A DNA stretch of 37,160 bases, taken from assembly GCA_002403335.1 (NCBI GenBank), contig DHHO01000023.1, positions 1-37,160 on the forward strand. The letters run 5' to 3'. Every line of letters starts with the position of its first letter. Positions within the stretch are counted from its first letter, which is position 1. Source of the stretch: Caldiserica bacterium UBA4770 (GTDB lineage: Bacteria > Caldisericota > Caldisericia > Caldisericales > Caldisericaceae). The translations under genes were made by a program, and so were the position numbers. This document shows, piece by piece, positions 1 through 7,516 of the stretch. The notes beneath the pieces are model-generated. The model saw only the letters and a list, made by a program, of their open reading frames with translations, was not told the origin of the DNA and made no database searches.

Positions 1-20
1 ATCTTGCTACCCCATTTCAT
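1..20 (-). CDS. Start of an unidentified gene running off the left edge
   Basis: On the minus strand an ATG at 20-18 is preceded by a perfect AGGAGG (28-33) with a 7-nt spacer, and the reading frame M-K-W-G-S-K is open to the window edge. Only six codons are visible, so the product cannot be named. The strong ribosome binding site and a promoter-like TTGACA at the end of rlmN support a real start rather than a chance ATG. It lies downstream of rlmN in the same direction and probably has its own promoter. Confidence 0.6.
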
Positions 21-60
21 AATCTCGCCTCCTATAAAATTTTTTGTAACCTGCTAATAT

Positions 61-87
61 ATTTTACACTATTTTTAATTTTGTCAA
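61..87 (-). promoter_or_regulatory. Probable promoter for the gene at the left edge
   Basis: On the minus strand, TTGACA (87-82) overlaps the rlmN stop codon and is followed after 15 nt by TAAAAT (66-61). Transcription would begin near 54, leaving a leader of about 30 nt with AGGAGG before the start codon at 20. The 15-nt spacer is shorter than ideal. Confidence 0.45.
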
Positions 88-1127
88 GTAGATTTTTGAG
101 TAGAGGGTATGTTAGTAGCAAGCTGGCCACAGGCTGCGGATATGTCCGTACCTTTAGATTTTCTCAGGGTGGCTCTTAGGTTCTTATTGAGCAAATATTT
201 CTCAAATTCAGATTCTCTTGTTGATTTTCTGTAGTTCATAAAAGGAAGTTCATTCAGACTTATAAGATTGATTTTTACGAATTTTATTTCCTTTGCAAAT
301 TCTATAAGATTATCTGCGTCTTCTTGAGAGTCATTGAAGTTGTTAATGAGCAGGTATTCGATAGTTATTGTATTTCCTGTAGTTCTTACATAATACTTTA
401 AAGCCTTGAGTAGTTCTCTAATAGGAAAGCGAGATAATCCTGGCATAAGTTTATTTCTCTTAGCTTGGCTTGCTGTATGCAGAGATATAGCGAGTGTTAC
501 AGATTTTATTTCATCACTCAATCTATAAATCTTGTCCACTATTCCTGCTGTTGAGATTGTGATTCTTCTTCTGCCAAAGTTTCTACCATGAATATCAGAA
601 AGTATCTCGACAGATTTTTTGGTGTTTTCATAATTAAGGAGTGGCTCCCCCATTCCCATATAAACAATATTGCTCAATGGTGTTTCTTCTTCTACTACAA
701 GGAACTGTTCTATGATTTCTGAGGTTGCAAGGTTTCTTTTAAATCCCATCCTACCAGTTGCACAGAATTTGCACTCGAGTGGGCAGCCTACCTGTGTGGA
801 TATACAAAGTGTGCTCATTTTCCTTCTATATTTATTCTCTTTCCTTATGAGGACACTTTCAATAAGAGAATTATCCTTTAGCTTGAATACATATTTTGTT
901 GTTTCATCTGTTGATTTAATTTCACTTAGCTTTTCGAAGGTAGAAATATTAAATTGTTCTGCCAATTCTTTTCTGTACTCTTTCGGAAGTGTTGTAATTT
1001 CGCTAAAGTTTTTTCGTTTTTCTTTATAAATCCCAGAGAATATTTCTTTTGCCCGGTATTTAGGTTGACCTGAACCTGCGACATACTCCTCTAACTCTTT
1101 CAGGGAGAAATCTTTAATGTGTTTCAT
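84..1127 (-). CDS. rlmN: Dual-specificity RNA methyltransferase RlmN (23S rRNA A2503 / tRNA A37 C2-methylation)
   Basis: This radical-SAM enzyme methylates C2 of A2503 in 23S rRNA and, in many bacteria, of A37 in tRNA. The 347-aa length is normal for the family. The protein has the radical-SAM cysteine triad CPLECKFC in the motif QVGCPLECKFCATGRMGF, followed by the family motif NIVYMGMGEPLLNY. The C-terminal AACGQLA carries the second catalytic cysteine that forms the methyl-enzyme adduct. Its start overlaps the end of plsY by 14 nt, so the two genes are probably co-transcribed and translationally coupled; no good ribosome binding site precedes the ATG. No key residue is missing. Confidence 0.95.
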   Translation of the reverse strand: MKHIKDFSLKELEEYVAGSGQPKYRAKEIFSGIYKEKRKNFSEITTLPKEYRKELAEQFNISTFEKLSEIKSTDETTKYVFKLKDNSLIESVLIRKENKYRRKMSTLCISTQVGCPLECKFCATGRMGFKRNLATSEIIEQFLVVEEETPLSNIVYMGMGEPLLNYENTKKSVEILSDIHGRNFGRRRITISTAGIVDKIYRLSDEIKSVTLAISLHTASQAKRNKLMPGLSRFPIRELLKALKYYVRTTGNTITIEYLLINNFNDSQEDADNLIEFAKEIKFVKINLISLNELPFMNYRKSTRESEFEKYLLNKNLRATLRKSKGTDISAACGQLATNIPSTQKST

Positions 1128-1725
1128 CTATTTTTACTTTTTCGCCGAACTTTTTCTCGTTTCCGTGTAATACTCTTTTGATGTTTTCCCTGTGGGAAAT
1201 AATGCCAAGTATTGGTATTGATAGCGAAATAAGAAAGACAACAACATCTCTTTTAAGAATAAACATCAGGATAGGAAATGCTATCACTGCTGCAATGGAA
1301 CCAACTGATACATATTTCGTTATAAGCAATACGGGCGCAAAAACCACAAGGCTCAGGACCGCAGCTAAAGGAGATAAAACTATTGCGACTCCAAGGCTTG
1401 TTGCTATACCTTTTCCTCCTTTAAAATGGGGCATAAAGATTGAGTAGTCATGCCCGAGGATTGTAATAGCTCCTGCAATTGCTGCAAGTGGCATGGAATT
1501 TAGTACATATAGAGCCACAATTGTCGGTATGAAGCCCTCGAGAACGTCCAGTACAAATACCAGAAGAGCTGGTTTTATTCCCAGTGTTCTCTGGACATTT
1601 GTCGTTCCAATGTTTCCGCTTCCGTATTTTGTAATATCAGTTTTGAAGAAGTAGCGAGAGATAATATAACCGCTTGGTATGGCGCCTATAAAGTAGGACA
1701 TCAAAAATATTAAAAATATTTTCAT
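1114..1725 (-). CDS. plsY: Glycerol-3-phosphate acyltransferase PlsY (acyl-phosphate dependent)
   Basis: PlsY is an integral membrane enzyme that transfers an acyl group from acyl-phosphate to glycerol-3-phosphate, the first step of phospholipid synthesis in most bacteria. At 203 aa the length is typical. The N-terminal segment is hydrophobic, followed by the family motif GSGNIGTTNVQRTLG near residue 36. A second conserved block, GHDYSIFMPHFKGGKGIATS, lies near residue 91, with five to seven hydrophobic segments overall. The start at 1725 has AGGAGG five bases upstream. The 3' end overlaps rlmN by 14 nt. Its acyl-phosphate supplier PlsX is not in the window. Confidence 0.95.
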   Translation of the reverse strand: MKIFLIFLMSYFIGAIPSGYIISRYFFKTDITKYGSGNIGTTNVQRTLGIKPALLVFVLDVLEGFIPTIVALYVLNSMPLAAIAGAITILGHDYSIFMPHFKGGKGIATSLGVAIVLSPLAAVLSLVVFAPVLLITKYVSVGSIAAVIAFPILMFILKRDVVVFLISLSIPILGIISHRENIKRVLHGNEKKFGEKVKIDETH

Positions 1726-1774
1726 CCTTCCTCCTGTGATATTTTAATTAAAAATTATTATTTTGTGCAATACT

Positions 1775-1804
1775 ATTTTAGTTGTTTTAGTTGTTGCGGA
1801 ACAA
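1775..1804 (-). promoter_or_regulatory. Possible plsY-rlmN promoter
   Basis: On the minus strand TTGTTC (1804-1799) is followed after 18 nt by TAAAAT (1780-1775), about 50 nt upstream of the plsY start. The match is only moderate and the spacing differs from the 16 nt seen at the clearer promoters in this window. Confidence 0.3.
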
Positions 1805-1872
1805 GTATTTTGCCACACTATATTTATTTTTACCAATGGCGAGAAGGTTTTTCCTTTAGCGCAAACACCCTC

Positions 1873-1900
1873 TTGACAAATTTTTTGATTTATATATAAT
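1873..1900 (+). promoter_or_regulatory. Consensus promoter on the plus strand, facing no protein gene
   Basis: TTGACA (1873-1878), a 16-nt spacer and TATAAT (1895-1900) form a perfect sigma-70-type promoter. It points rightward into a 110-nt gap, whereas both flanking genes (plsY, ABC exporter) are on the minus strand. The predicted start is near 1907, immediately before two perfect hairpins, so the likely product is a short untranslated RNA. Confidence 0.65.
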
Positions 1901-1906
1901 TAAATT

Positions 1907-1998
1907 TAATATATCGGATACCCTCAAAGATATCCGATACCTACCTCCTTTCTTATTCATGCCAGGGAAGGTGCCCCCTCACCTTCCCTTCTTTCATT
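1907..1998 (+). ncRNA. Candidate small RNA of about 90 nt with two hairpins and an exposed anti-Shine-Dalgarno-like segment
   Basis: Downstream of the perfect promoter at 1873-1900 lie a 9-bp hairpin (TATCGGATA 1912-1920 with TATCCGATA 1931-1939, 10-nt loop), a single-stranded stretch, and a 10-bp GC-rich hairpin (1964-1973 with 1980-1989, loop CCCCCT) followed by a T-rich run that resembles a terminator. Between the hairpins, 1943-1953 reads ACCTCCTTTCT, the same as the 3' tail of bacterial 16S rRNA that pairs with ribosome binding sites. No credible start codon follows in either direction; on the minus strand AAAGGAGGT is not followed by a start codon at proper spacing. No known RNA family was recognised. 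Existence is inferred from sequence only. Confidence 0.5.
1964..1998 (+). terminator. Rho-independent terminator closing the candidate small RNA
   Basis: A perfect 10-bp stem, AGGGAAGGTG (1964-1973) with CACCTTCCCT (1980-1989), is followed by TCTTTCATTT. The T-rich side is on the plus strand. The minus-strand side lacks a U tract, so it is a weaker terminator for the ABC exporter operon that ends at 2008. Confidence 0.55.
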
Positions 1999-2007
1999 TA
2001 CTACACA

Positions 2008-3735
2008 TCAGATTCTCTGGAATTGTGTTGTATAAAATTCAAAATATAAGCCTTTCTTCTTCATTAGCTCCGGATGTGTTCCATATTCTACCACTTTTCC
2101 CTTGTTTACTACATAAATTCTATCGGAATTTTTTATGGTTGATAGCCTATGAGCAATAACAATTGAAGTCCTGTTCTTCATAAGCTCTCTTATACCTTTC
2201 TCGATGAGTTCTTCGGTATCAGAATCGAGTGCTGCAGTTGCTTCGTCCAGGATAAGAATCTTTGGGTCGTAGACAAGAGCCCTTGTAAATGATATAAGCT
2301 GCCTCTCTCCTACAGATATATTTTTTCCTTCTGTTGAAAGCTCTGTGTCGTATCCTTGAGATAGCCTCATTATAAAATCGTGAACACCGATTTTTTTTGA
2401 GGCCTCAATGATTTTCTCATCAGAGATATCAGTTCTTCCAAGGGTGATATTGTCTCTTACTGTACCGTTGAATATAAAAATATTCTGGAGAACTATGGCG
2501 CTGTTTTTTCTTAATTCCTTTATATTCATTGTCTCTATGTCCATTCCATCAATTTCAATTTTGCCTGAATCGGGCTTATAAAAACCAAGTATGAGGTTTG
2601 CGATTGTTGATTTTCCTGCTCCTGTGAAGCCAACGATTGCTACCTTTTCTCCCTTTTTTATCTGCATATTAACATTTTTCAAAGAAAAGGAATCCCCCTC
2701 GTAGGAGAAGTTTACGTCTTGAAGCACAACGTTTCCCTCTATAGGCCTTTCCAGTTTATTGTCAACAAATTCTTCAATTTCATTAGATGTTATGAATTCG
2801 TCAATTTTTTTCATAGAAGAGATTGCATTTTGCAGAACTGAAAATCTATCAGAAAGATCTCCAAGCGGTCCAAATACAAGGTGTAAATAAGAGAGAAAGC
2901 CTATAATTGTACCTGCTGTTGCTCTCCCCTGCAGGGTAAAGATGCCTCCAAAAATTATTAAAAGGATCATTGAAGAATAATATGTAACGTTTATAGATTG
3001 CCTCAGAAGAATTGCATGCATCTGCGCCCTGTGGAATGTCGACCTGAAATCTTTTGCAATATTCTGAAACTTCTTACTATTTGAAGCTTCAACCCCAAAG
3101 CTTTGAATTATTGTAATTCCTGTAAGGCTCTCCTGCATATGGATGTTCATCTTTGTAATAATATCTCGTACTTTTTCGTATAATTTTTCCATTCTATTGC
3201 CGAAAAAAATGGCGCAAAAAAATGCTATGGGAAGCGGGGCAATAGAAATGAGTGCAAGCAAAGGGTTTATGTACATGAGGAATGCTATTGATGTGATAAT
3301 AAGTAATGCGTCTCCCAGAAGGGCAATTACCCCCGAAGTAAGCAATTCGTTTAAGTTTTCTACATCGTTTGTTATCCTCGTGATGATTTTTCCAGAGGGT
3401 TCTTTGTTGAAAATGTCTATTTTAAAATCCTCTAGCCTCTTAAAAAGCTCCATTCTTATATCATTCATAGTTCTCTGGCCAGCGAGGTTGGTAAGATATA
3501 TCTGGGCAATTCTCGTTAAGTATTGGATACAGATGAGAATTGCAATTTCCACTGAAAATTGTGTTAAACCAGTTATATTTTTATTTGCAATAAAATTATC
3601 GATTGCCTGTTTCACAAGGAATGGGATGAGGGAGGCAATAACCGAATAAATTAATAGAAAAATAAAAGAAATTATGAGGAGACGCTTGTACTTAAGGACA
3701 TATCCTGTAAATCTTTTTATATAGCTATTCTTCAT
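2008..3735 (-). CDS. ABC exporter half-transporter, subunit with intact ATPase residues
   Basis: A 575-aa fused permease-ATPase: six hydrophobic segments in about residues 1-310, then a nucleotide-binding domain. Walker A is GFTGAGKST, Walker B is ILILDEATAALD with the catalytic Glu, and the H-loop is IVIAHRLST. The ABC signature is ISVGERQ instead of LSGGQ/E-x-Q. The gene follows another 575-aa half-transporter with an ATGA overlap (3732-3735), so the products very likely form a heterodimer. With that partner's canonical signature this subunit would complete the active ATP site, while its own altered signature falls in the degenerate site. The class includes multidrug and lipid exporters; the substrate cannot be read from sequence. 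Confidence 0.9.
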   Translation of the reverse strand: MKNSYIKRFTGYVLKYKRLLIISFIFLLIYSVIASLIPFLVKQAIDNFIANKNITGLTQFSVEIAILICIQYLTRIAQIYLTNLAGQRTMNDIRMELFKRLEDFKIDIFNKEPSGKIITRITNDVENLNELLTSGVIALLGDALLIITSIAFLMYINPLLALISIAPLPIAFFCAIFFGNRMEKLYEKVRDIITKMNIHMQESLTGITIIQSFGVEASNSKKFQNIAKDFRSTFHRAQMHAILLRQSINVTYYSSMILLIIFGGIFTLQGRATAGTIIGFLSYLHLVFGPLGDLSDRFSVLQNAISSMKKIDEFITSNEIEEFVDNKLERPIEGNVVLQDVNFSYEGDSFSLKNVNMQIKKGEKVAIVGFTGAGKSTIANLILGFYKPDSGKIEIDGMDIETMNIKELRKNSAIVLQNIFIFNGTVRDNITLGRTDISDEKIIEASKKIGVHDFIMRLSQGYDTELSTEGKNISVGERQLISFTRALVYDPKILILDEATAALDSDTEELIEKGIRELMKNRTSIVIAHRLSTIKNSDRIYVVNKGKVVEYGTHPELMKKKGLYFEFYTTQFQRI

Positions 3736-5459
3736 GTTTCTATTCCCTCCAAGAGTTGTTTTCTATAGAGGTGGGAGTAGTATCCCTTTTTCTTAATGAG
3801 ACTATCAGGGGAACCGTCCTCAATAACTTTTCCGTTTACCATGACAATGACTCTATCCAGTACACTCAAAGCACTCACTCTTTGGGAGACAATTAAAGTA
3901 GTTATATGGTATTTGCTAAGAACCTCTTTCAGATTTCTAATAATGTTTCTTTCAGTCTCTATATCAACAGCAGAAAGTGGATCATCAAAGATCATAATAG
4001 GCCTTTTTGTGATAATAGCCCTTGCAATAGAAACCCGCTGTCTCTCTCCTCCTGAAAGTGTTATCCCTTGCTCTCCTACAATGGTTTCGAAACCTTCAGG
4101 AAAACTTAGAATATCTTTATAAATGTCTGCTATTTTTGTTGCTTCTATTACTTCTTCGTCTGTTGCATCAGGCCTTGCAAACTTAATGTTATTCAAAATC
4201 GAATCACTGAAAAGGAAAGGTTCCTGAGGAACATATGCAATCTGGTTTTTAATAACGCTTAAAGGGATTTTTCTAACATCAATTTCGTCGATCTTTACTG
4301 TACCCTCTGGAGGGTCGTATATTCTCAAAATAAGGTTCAAAAGTGTTGTTTTCCCACTGCCTGGCGGGCCTGTGATACCTGTAAGGGTTCCCTGGGGGAT
4401 GTTTAAAGAGACTTCGTCCAGAATTTTGCTTCCATTTTGTTCATAAGTGAAGGAAAGATTTGAAATAGTAATCTGACCATTGAGTGTCGAGATGTTTACG
4501 GGATTTTCGTCCTTTATCTCGATTTCAAGGCTTAATATTTCCTGTATTCTATCAACTGAAGCCCTTGCTCTTTGAAAAAGGGAAACAGAGAAGCCAACTG
4601 CAAGCATAGGCCAGACCAATGTCTGAATGTACTGGAAAAATGCTCCCACTGTTCCAATGTCGACTGTATTACGAACGGCAAAGATTCCACCAAAGATAAT
4701 TAAATTCAACGTGGAAATATTAACCAGAAGAGAAATCGTCGGGTCAAAGAAACCATCAAGTTTAACTAATTTTAGATTTTCTTTAATGTATTTCTCGTTG
4801 ACGCTCGCAAATAAGCCAAGATAAAAGTCTTCACGAACAAATGCTTTTATAACCCTGATGCCGCTTATGGCCTCTCTAATCCTAACTGTCATTTCTCCAA
4901 AGAGGTCCTGGACTTTCTTAAAGTAAACGTGTACCTTTGTGCCAAAGTTTAAAGTCAATGGTATCAGTAGCAATAAAGGGCTTATAACAATAAGGGCAAG
5001 CCGGGCATTCATTGAAACCATGGATATAAAAGTTGTTACCCCGAGGAAAAATATATCCGTTATTCCAAGAAGTCCCATAATCATAAAGGATCTTACGGCA
5101 CTTGTATCGTTTGTTACCCTTGCCATCAGGTCTCCAATTTCTGCCTGTGAAAGATAATTCTTGGATAGTTGAAGGTATTTATTGTAAAGAGCAGTTTTAA
5201 TATCATAATCAAGAGAGAGCGTAAGGGACCTTAGAAGGTATTGATAAACATATCTCATGATGATTATAAGGATTGCAACAAGAAGGATATAAACACCATT
5301 TCTAATGACGAGGGATTGAGAACCTGCACTTATTGCATCCAATGCACCTTTTGTAAATATAGGAATAACCACCTGTGAAAGGTCCACAGTAAGGAGTAAT
5401 CCTGCAATTATCAGATATTTTTTGTACTCTTTTCGTATAAATTGTATTATTAGACGCAT
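3732..5459 (-). CDS. ABC exporter half-transporter, subunit with degenerate ATPase residues
   Basis: A 575-aa half-transporter with an N-terminal six-helix membrane domain (about 1-315) and a C-terminal ATPase. Walker A is GPPGSGKTT and the signature is a canonical LSGGERQ. The Walker B reads IMIFDDPLSAVD, with Asp in place of the catalytic Glu, and the switch loop reads IVSQRVSAL, with Gln in place of His. These two substitutions are characteristic of one subunit of heterodimeric exporters such as TM287/288. It is first in a two-gene operon with the downstream half-transporter (ATGA overlap). A TATAAT at 5481-5486 lies upstream with a weak AGGA ribosome binding site. Substrate unknown. Confidence 0.9.
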   Translation of the reverse strand: MRLIIQFIRKEYKKYLIIAGLLLTVDLSQVVIPIFTKGALDAISAGSQSLVIRNGVYILLVAILIIIMRYVYQYLLRSLTLSLDYDIKTALYNKYLQLSKNYLSQAEIGDLMARVTNDTSAVRSFMIMGLLGITDIFFLGVTTFISMVSMNARLALIVISPLLLLIPLTLNFGTKVHVYFKKVQDLFGEMTVRIREAISGIRVIKAFVREDFYLGLFASVNEKYIKENLKLVKLDGFFDPTISLLVNISTLNLIIFGGIFAVRNTVDIGTVGAFFQYIQTLVWPMLAVGFSVSLFQRARASVDRIQEILSLEIEIKDENPVNISTLNGQITISNLSFTYEQNGSKILDEVSLNIPQGTLTGITGPPGSGKTTLLNLILRIYDPPEGTVKIDEIDVRKIPLSVIKNQIAYVPQEPFLFSDSILNNIKFARPDATDEEVIEATKIADIYKDILSFPEGFETIVGEQGITLSGGERQRVSIARAIITKRPIMIFDDPLSAVDIETERNIIRNLKEVLSKYHITTLIVSQRVSALSVLDRVIVMVNGKVIEDGSPDSLIKKKGYYSHLYRKQLLEGIET

Positions 5460-5480
5460 AGAATTTATTTTCCTGTGTTT

Positions 5481-5486
5481 ATTATA
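5481..5486 (-). promoter_or_regulatory. -10 element for the ABC exporter operon
   Basis: A perfect TATAAT on the minus strand lies 21 nt upstream of the exporter start at 5459, just downstream of the hsp20 terminator. No convincing -35 is seen: the position 16-17 nt upstream is the T run of the terminator. Confidence 0.35.
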
Positions 5487-5503
5487 CAGAGTTTTATTAA
5501 TTT

Positions 5504-5530
5504 AAAAAAGGGAGCCTTTGGCTCCCTTTT
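5504..5530 (-). terminator. Rho-independent terminator of hsp20
   Basis: An 11-bp perfect stem, AAAAGGGAGCC (5506-5516) with GGCTCCCTTTT (5520-5530), has a 3-nt loop and a run of six T on the minus strand. It begins 17 nt after the hsp20 stop codon and separates hsp20 from the ABC exporter operon. Confidence 0.9.
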
Positions 5531-5547
5531 GAATAAGCATCTTTTAG

Positions 5548-6036
5548 TTATAGTGTGATTTCTTTCGCTTTTTTCCCAGCCTCGACTTTTGGAAGGGTAA
5601 TTTCAAGTACACCATTCTCAAACTTTGCCTGAGCTTTTTCGGGGTCAACTTCTGCAGGAAGAGGAATTACTCTTTTGAAGCTACCAGCAAATCTCTCCTC
5701 TACATAATAGTCTTCCCCTTCCTCTTTCTTTTCTTTTGAAACATCCCCAGCAATGGAGATAGAGTCTTCTTCTACTTTAATTTTCACGTTATTTTTGTCA
5801 ACTCCAGGTAAGTCACATTTCACAATGATTTCATTTTCCTTTTCAATAACATCAACAGCCGGGTTCCAGATACCAAGTCGAGGAAGTCTAACAGGCCTGG
5901 AGGGCTCAATCTCTTTTTGCCCTTCGCCTCTGGAAAGAGAGAGTCTTGGAATTCTTGCCTCCTCCCAGAAGCTGTTGAAGATACCATCAAGTTCATCTTC
6001 AAGTCTTCTAATTTCATCGAATATATCTCTTGCCAT
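5548..6036 (-). CDS. Small heat shock protein, Hsp20/alpha-crystallin family
   Basis: A 162-aa ATP-independent chaperone that holds unfolding proteins. A charged N-terminal arm (DIFDEIRRLEDELDGIF) is followed by an alpha-crystallin domain at about residues 55-150. The domain starts at PAVDVIEKENEIIVKCDLPG and ends with the diagnostic FENGVLEITLPK. The last residues contain I-T-L, matching the I-x-I/V/L tail that docks into neighbouring subunits. It is a single-gene unit with a perfect promoter (6083-6056), AGGAGGTG before the ATG, and its own terminator. No CIRCE element was found upstream, so regulation by HrcA is not supported; several other dyads lie in the upstream gap. Confidence 0.93.
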   Translation of the reverse strand: MARDIFDEIRRLEDELDGIFNSFWEEARIPRLSLSRGEGQKEIEPSRPVRLPRLGIWNPAVDVIEKENEIIVKCDLPGVDKNNVKIKVEEDSISIAGDVSKEKKEEGEDYYVEERFAGSFKRVIPLPAEVDPEKAQAKFENGVLEITLPKVEAGKKAKEITL

Positions 6037-6055
6037 GTTATCACCTCCTGATATT

Positions 6056-6083
6056 ATTATAAAAAAATTTTGAATTTTGTCAA
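6056..6083 (-). promoter_or_regulatory. hsp20 promoter
   Basis: On the minus strand a perfect TTGACA (6083-6078), a 16-nt spacer and a perfect TATAAT (6061-6056) predict a start near 6049, about 13 nt before the ATG, so the leader consists of little more than the AGGAGGTG ribosome binding site. Confidence 0.8.
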
Positions 6084-6309
6084 GTCTCTTTTCAAAGACC
6101 TCCGAAAAGATCTTTTTGTAATCTAAAGATCCTATTTACAAGGATCTCCTTGTTTTAAGAAGGAACAAAGTCCTTCTCAATGCTAAGCCCATTATTGCTC
6201 TATCAGGAGAAGCAAAGAGCGATGCAATTGGCTTTACTTACTCGTATTTCAACCTGTAAGCTTTATAAGGAGTTATCTTTGTTAACTATTTACCGAAGGA
6301 GGTTTTCGT

Positions 6310-6315
6310 TATAAT
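6310..6315 (+). promoter_or_regulatory. -10 element for the Fe-S cassette
   Basis: TATAAT lies 21 nt upstream of the first desulfurase start, followed by ATGGAGG as ribosome binding site. The -35 is poor (ATTTAC at 16 nt or TTTACC at 15 nt), which suits a promoter needing an activator. A short CGAA/TTCG dyad flanks 6294-6308. Confidence 0.4.
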
Positions 6316-6336
6316 ATTGGATATGGAGGTAAAAAC

Positions 6337-7515
6337 ATGAATAAGGTAATTTATCTTGATAATGCTGCAACGACCCCTGTGGACAGAAGGGTGCTTGAAA
6401 AAATGTTACCATTCTTTTCAGAGAAATTTGCAAATCCTGCTACAAAATGGACATCCTCCCTGAGTAAGGAAGTTGATGATTATATAGAAGAAGCGCGAGA
6501 AAATATTGCAAATCTTTTAAATGCAGATGTAGAAGAAATCTATTTTACCTCGGGAGGAACAGAGTCTGATAATGCAGCCATTAAAGGTATTGCATGGGCA
6601 AATAGAGATAAGGGAAGCGAAATTATTTCTACTCATATTGAACACGAGGCCGTACTAAGACCCCTTGAAACATTAGCAAGGCAAGGTTTTACAATAAAAT
6701 TTGTCCCTGTGGACAGTAAAGGATTTGTCTATCCAGATGAAGTGAAAAAACTCATCACAAAGCATACAATTTTGATTTCAATCATGCATGCAAACAATGA
6801 AATTGGAAGCATCGAAGCCATTGAAGAGATAGGGAAAATTGCCAGGGAAAATGGCATCTATTTTCATACAGATGCTGTACAAACAGTGGGACATGTCCCT
6901 GTGGATGTAAAAGCAATGAATATAGACCTTTTAAGTCTTTCTGCTCACAAATTCTATGGACCAAAGGGTGTTGGTGCCCTTTTCGTCAGACGGGATACAA
7001 ATATAGCTCCATTTATGGAAGGTGGAGGACAGGAAAGAGGTTTAAGGTCTGGCACTTTGAACTCGACGGGGATTGTTGGGCTCGGAGAGGCAGCAAAAAT
7101 TGCAAAGGCTGAGATGGCTTTTAACGAAGAAAGAATTCGTAAAATCAGGGACACACTTTTTGAAAGTATACAGCGGGAAATTCCTGAAGTTTACCTTAAT
7201 GGTGCCGAAGGAGAAAAGAGGCTTTCAGGAAATCTAAATTTTGTTATAAAAGGAATAAGAAGTGAACCTCTCCTTACAACAATGAATGAGAGAGGGATTG
7301 TTATTGGTGGAGGTTCTGCTTGTTCTGCAGGAAGCAAAGAACCATCACATGTACTCAGGGCAATTGCTGTCCCAGATGATGATTTATTTAGCGGTATAAG
7401 AATGACCATAGGGAAATTTAATTCCGAGGATGAAGTAATGCCTATTGTAATCAACCTCAAGGATGCGGTTAAGAAGCTGAGAGACCTCAGTCCCTTCTGG
7501 ATGAAAGGAGATTAA
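6337..7515 (+). CDS. Cysteine desulfurase, NifS/IscS type (first copy)
   Basis: A PLP enzyme that removes sulfur from cysteine as a persulfide for Fe-S clusters and other thiocofactors. At 392 aa it is full length. All key residues are visible: His103 (IEHEAV), Asp179 and Gln182 in HTDAVQTVGH that contact PLP, Lys205 in SAHKFYGPKGVG that binds PLP, and Cys329 in GGGSACSAGS that carries the persulfide. The start has GGAGG 9 nt upstream. It begins a co-directional run: IscU-like protein (1 nt after the stop), MIP18-like protein, a second desulfurase, an IscU fusion, a sulfur carrier and an E1-like enzyme. Confidence 0.95.
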   Translation: MNKVIYLDNAATTPVDRRVLEKMLPFFSEKFANPATKWTSSLSKEVDDYIEEARENIANLLNADVEEIYFTSGGTESDNAAIKGIAWANRDKGSEIISTHIEHEAVLRPLETLARQGFTIKFVPVDSKGFVYPDEVKKLITKHTILISIMHANNEIGSIEAIEEIGKIARENGIYFHTDAVQTVGHVPVDVKAMNIDLLSLSAHKFYGPKGVGALFVRRDTNIAPFMEGGGQERGLRSGTLNSTGIVGLGEAAKIAKAEMAFNEERIRKIRDTLFESIQREIPEVYLNGAEGEKRLSGNLNFVIKGIRSEPLLTTMNERGIVIGGGSACSAGSKEPSHVLRAIAVPDDDLFSGIRMTIGKFNSEDEVMPIVINLKDAVKKLRDLSPFWMKGD

Positions 7516-7516
7516 A

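Larger units (their letters stand above)
6037..6336. other. Intergenic regulatory region between hsp20 and the Fe-S cassette
   Basis: This 300-nt divergent gap holds the hsp20 promoter on the left and a TATAAT for the desulfurase on the right. In between is a cluster of dyads: AAAAGATCTTTT (6105-6116), AGATCC/GGATCT (6127-6132/6142-6147), ACAAGGA/TCCTTGT with a 2-nt centre (6138-6153), and AGAAGGA/TCCTTCT with a 6-nt centre (6158-6177). Positions 6180-6285 show no gene or clear structure. I see no ORF with a ribosome binding site here. Confidence 0.5.

Noticed and set aside
670..1029. Open frame antisense to rlmN
   Set aside because: It lies wholly inside a well-supported gene, has no ribosome binding site and no recognisable protein pattern.
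1907..1960. Short minus-strand gene using AAAGGAGGT near 1945
   Set aside because: No ATG, GTG or TTG at suitable spacing; the nearest TTG is about 16 nt away and opens only about 23 codons.
2008..5459. A recent tandem duplication of one ABC gene (both 575 codons)
   Set aside because: The two proteins differ throughout and have complementary motif changes, as expected for an old heterodimer.
6037..6336. CIRCE element upstream of hsp20
   Set aside because: No TTAGCACTC-N9-GAGTGCTAA-like sequence; the dyads found are different.
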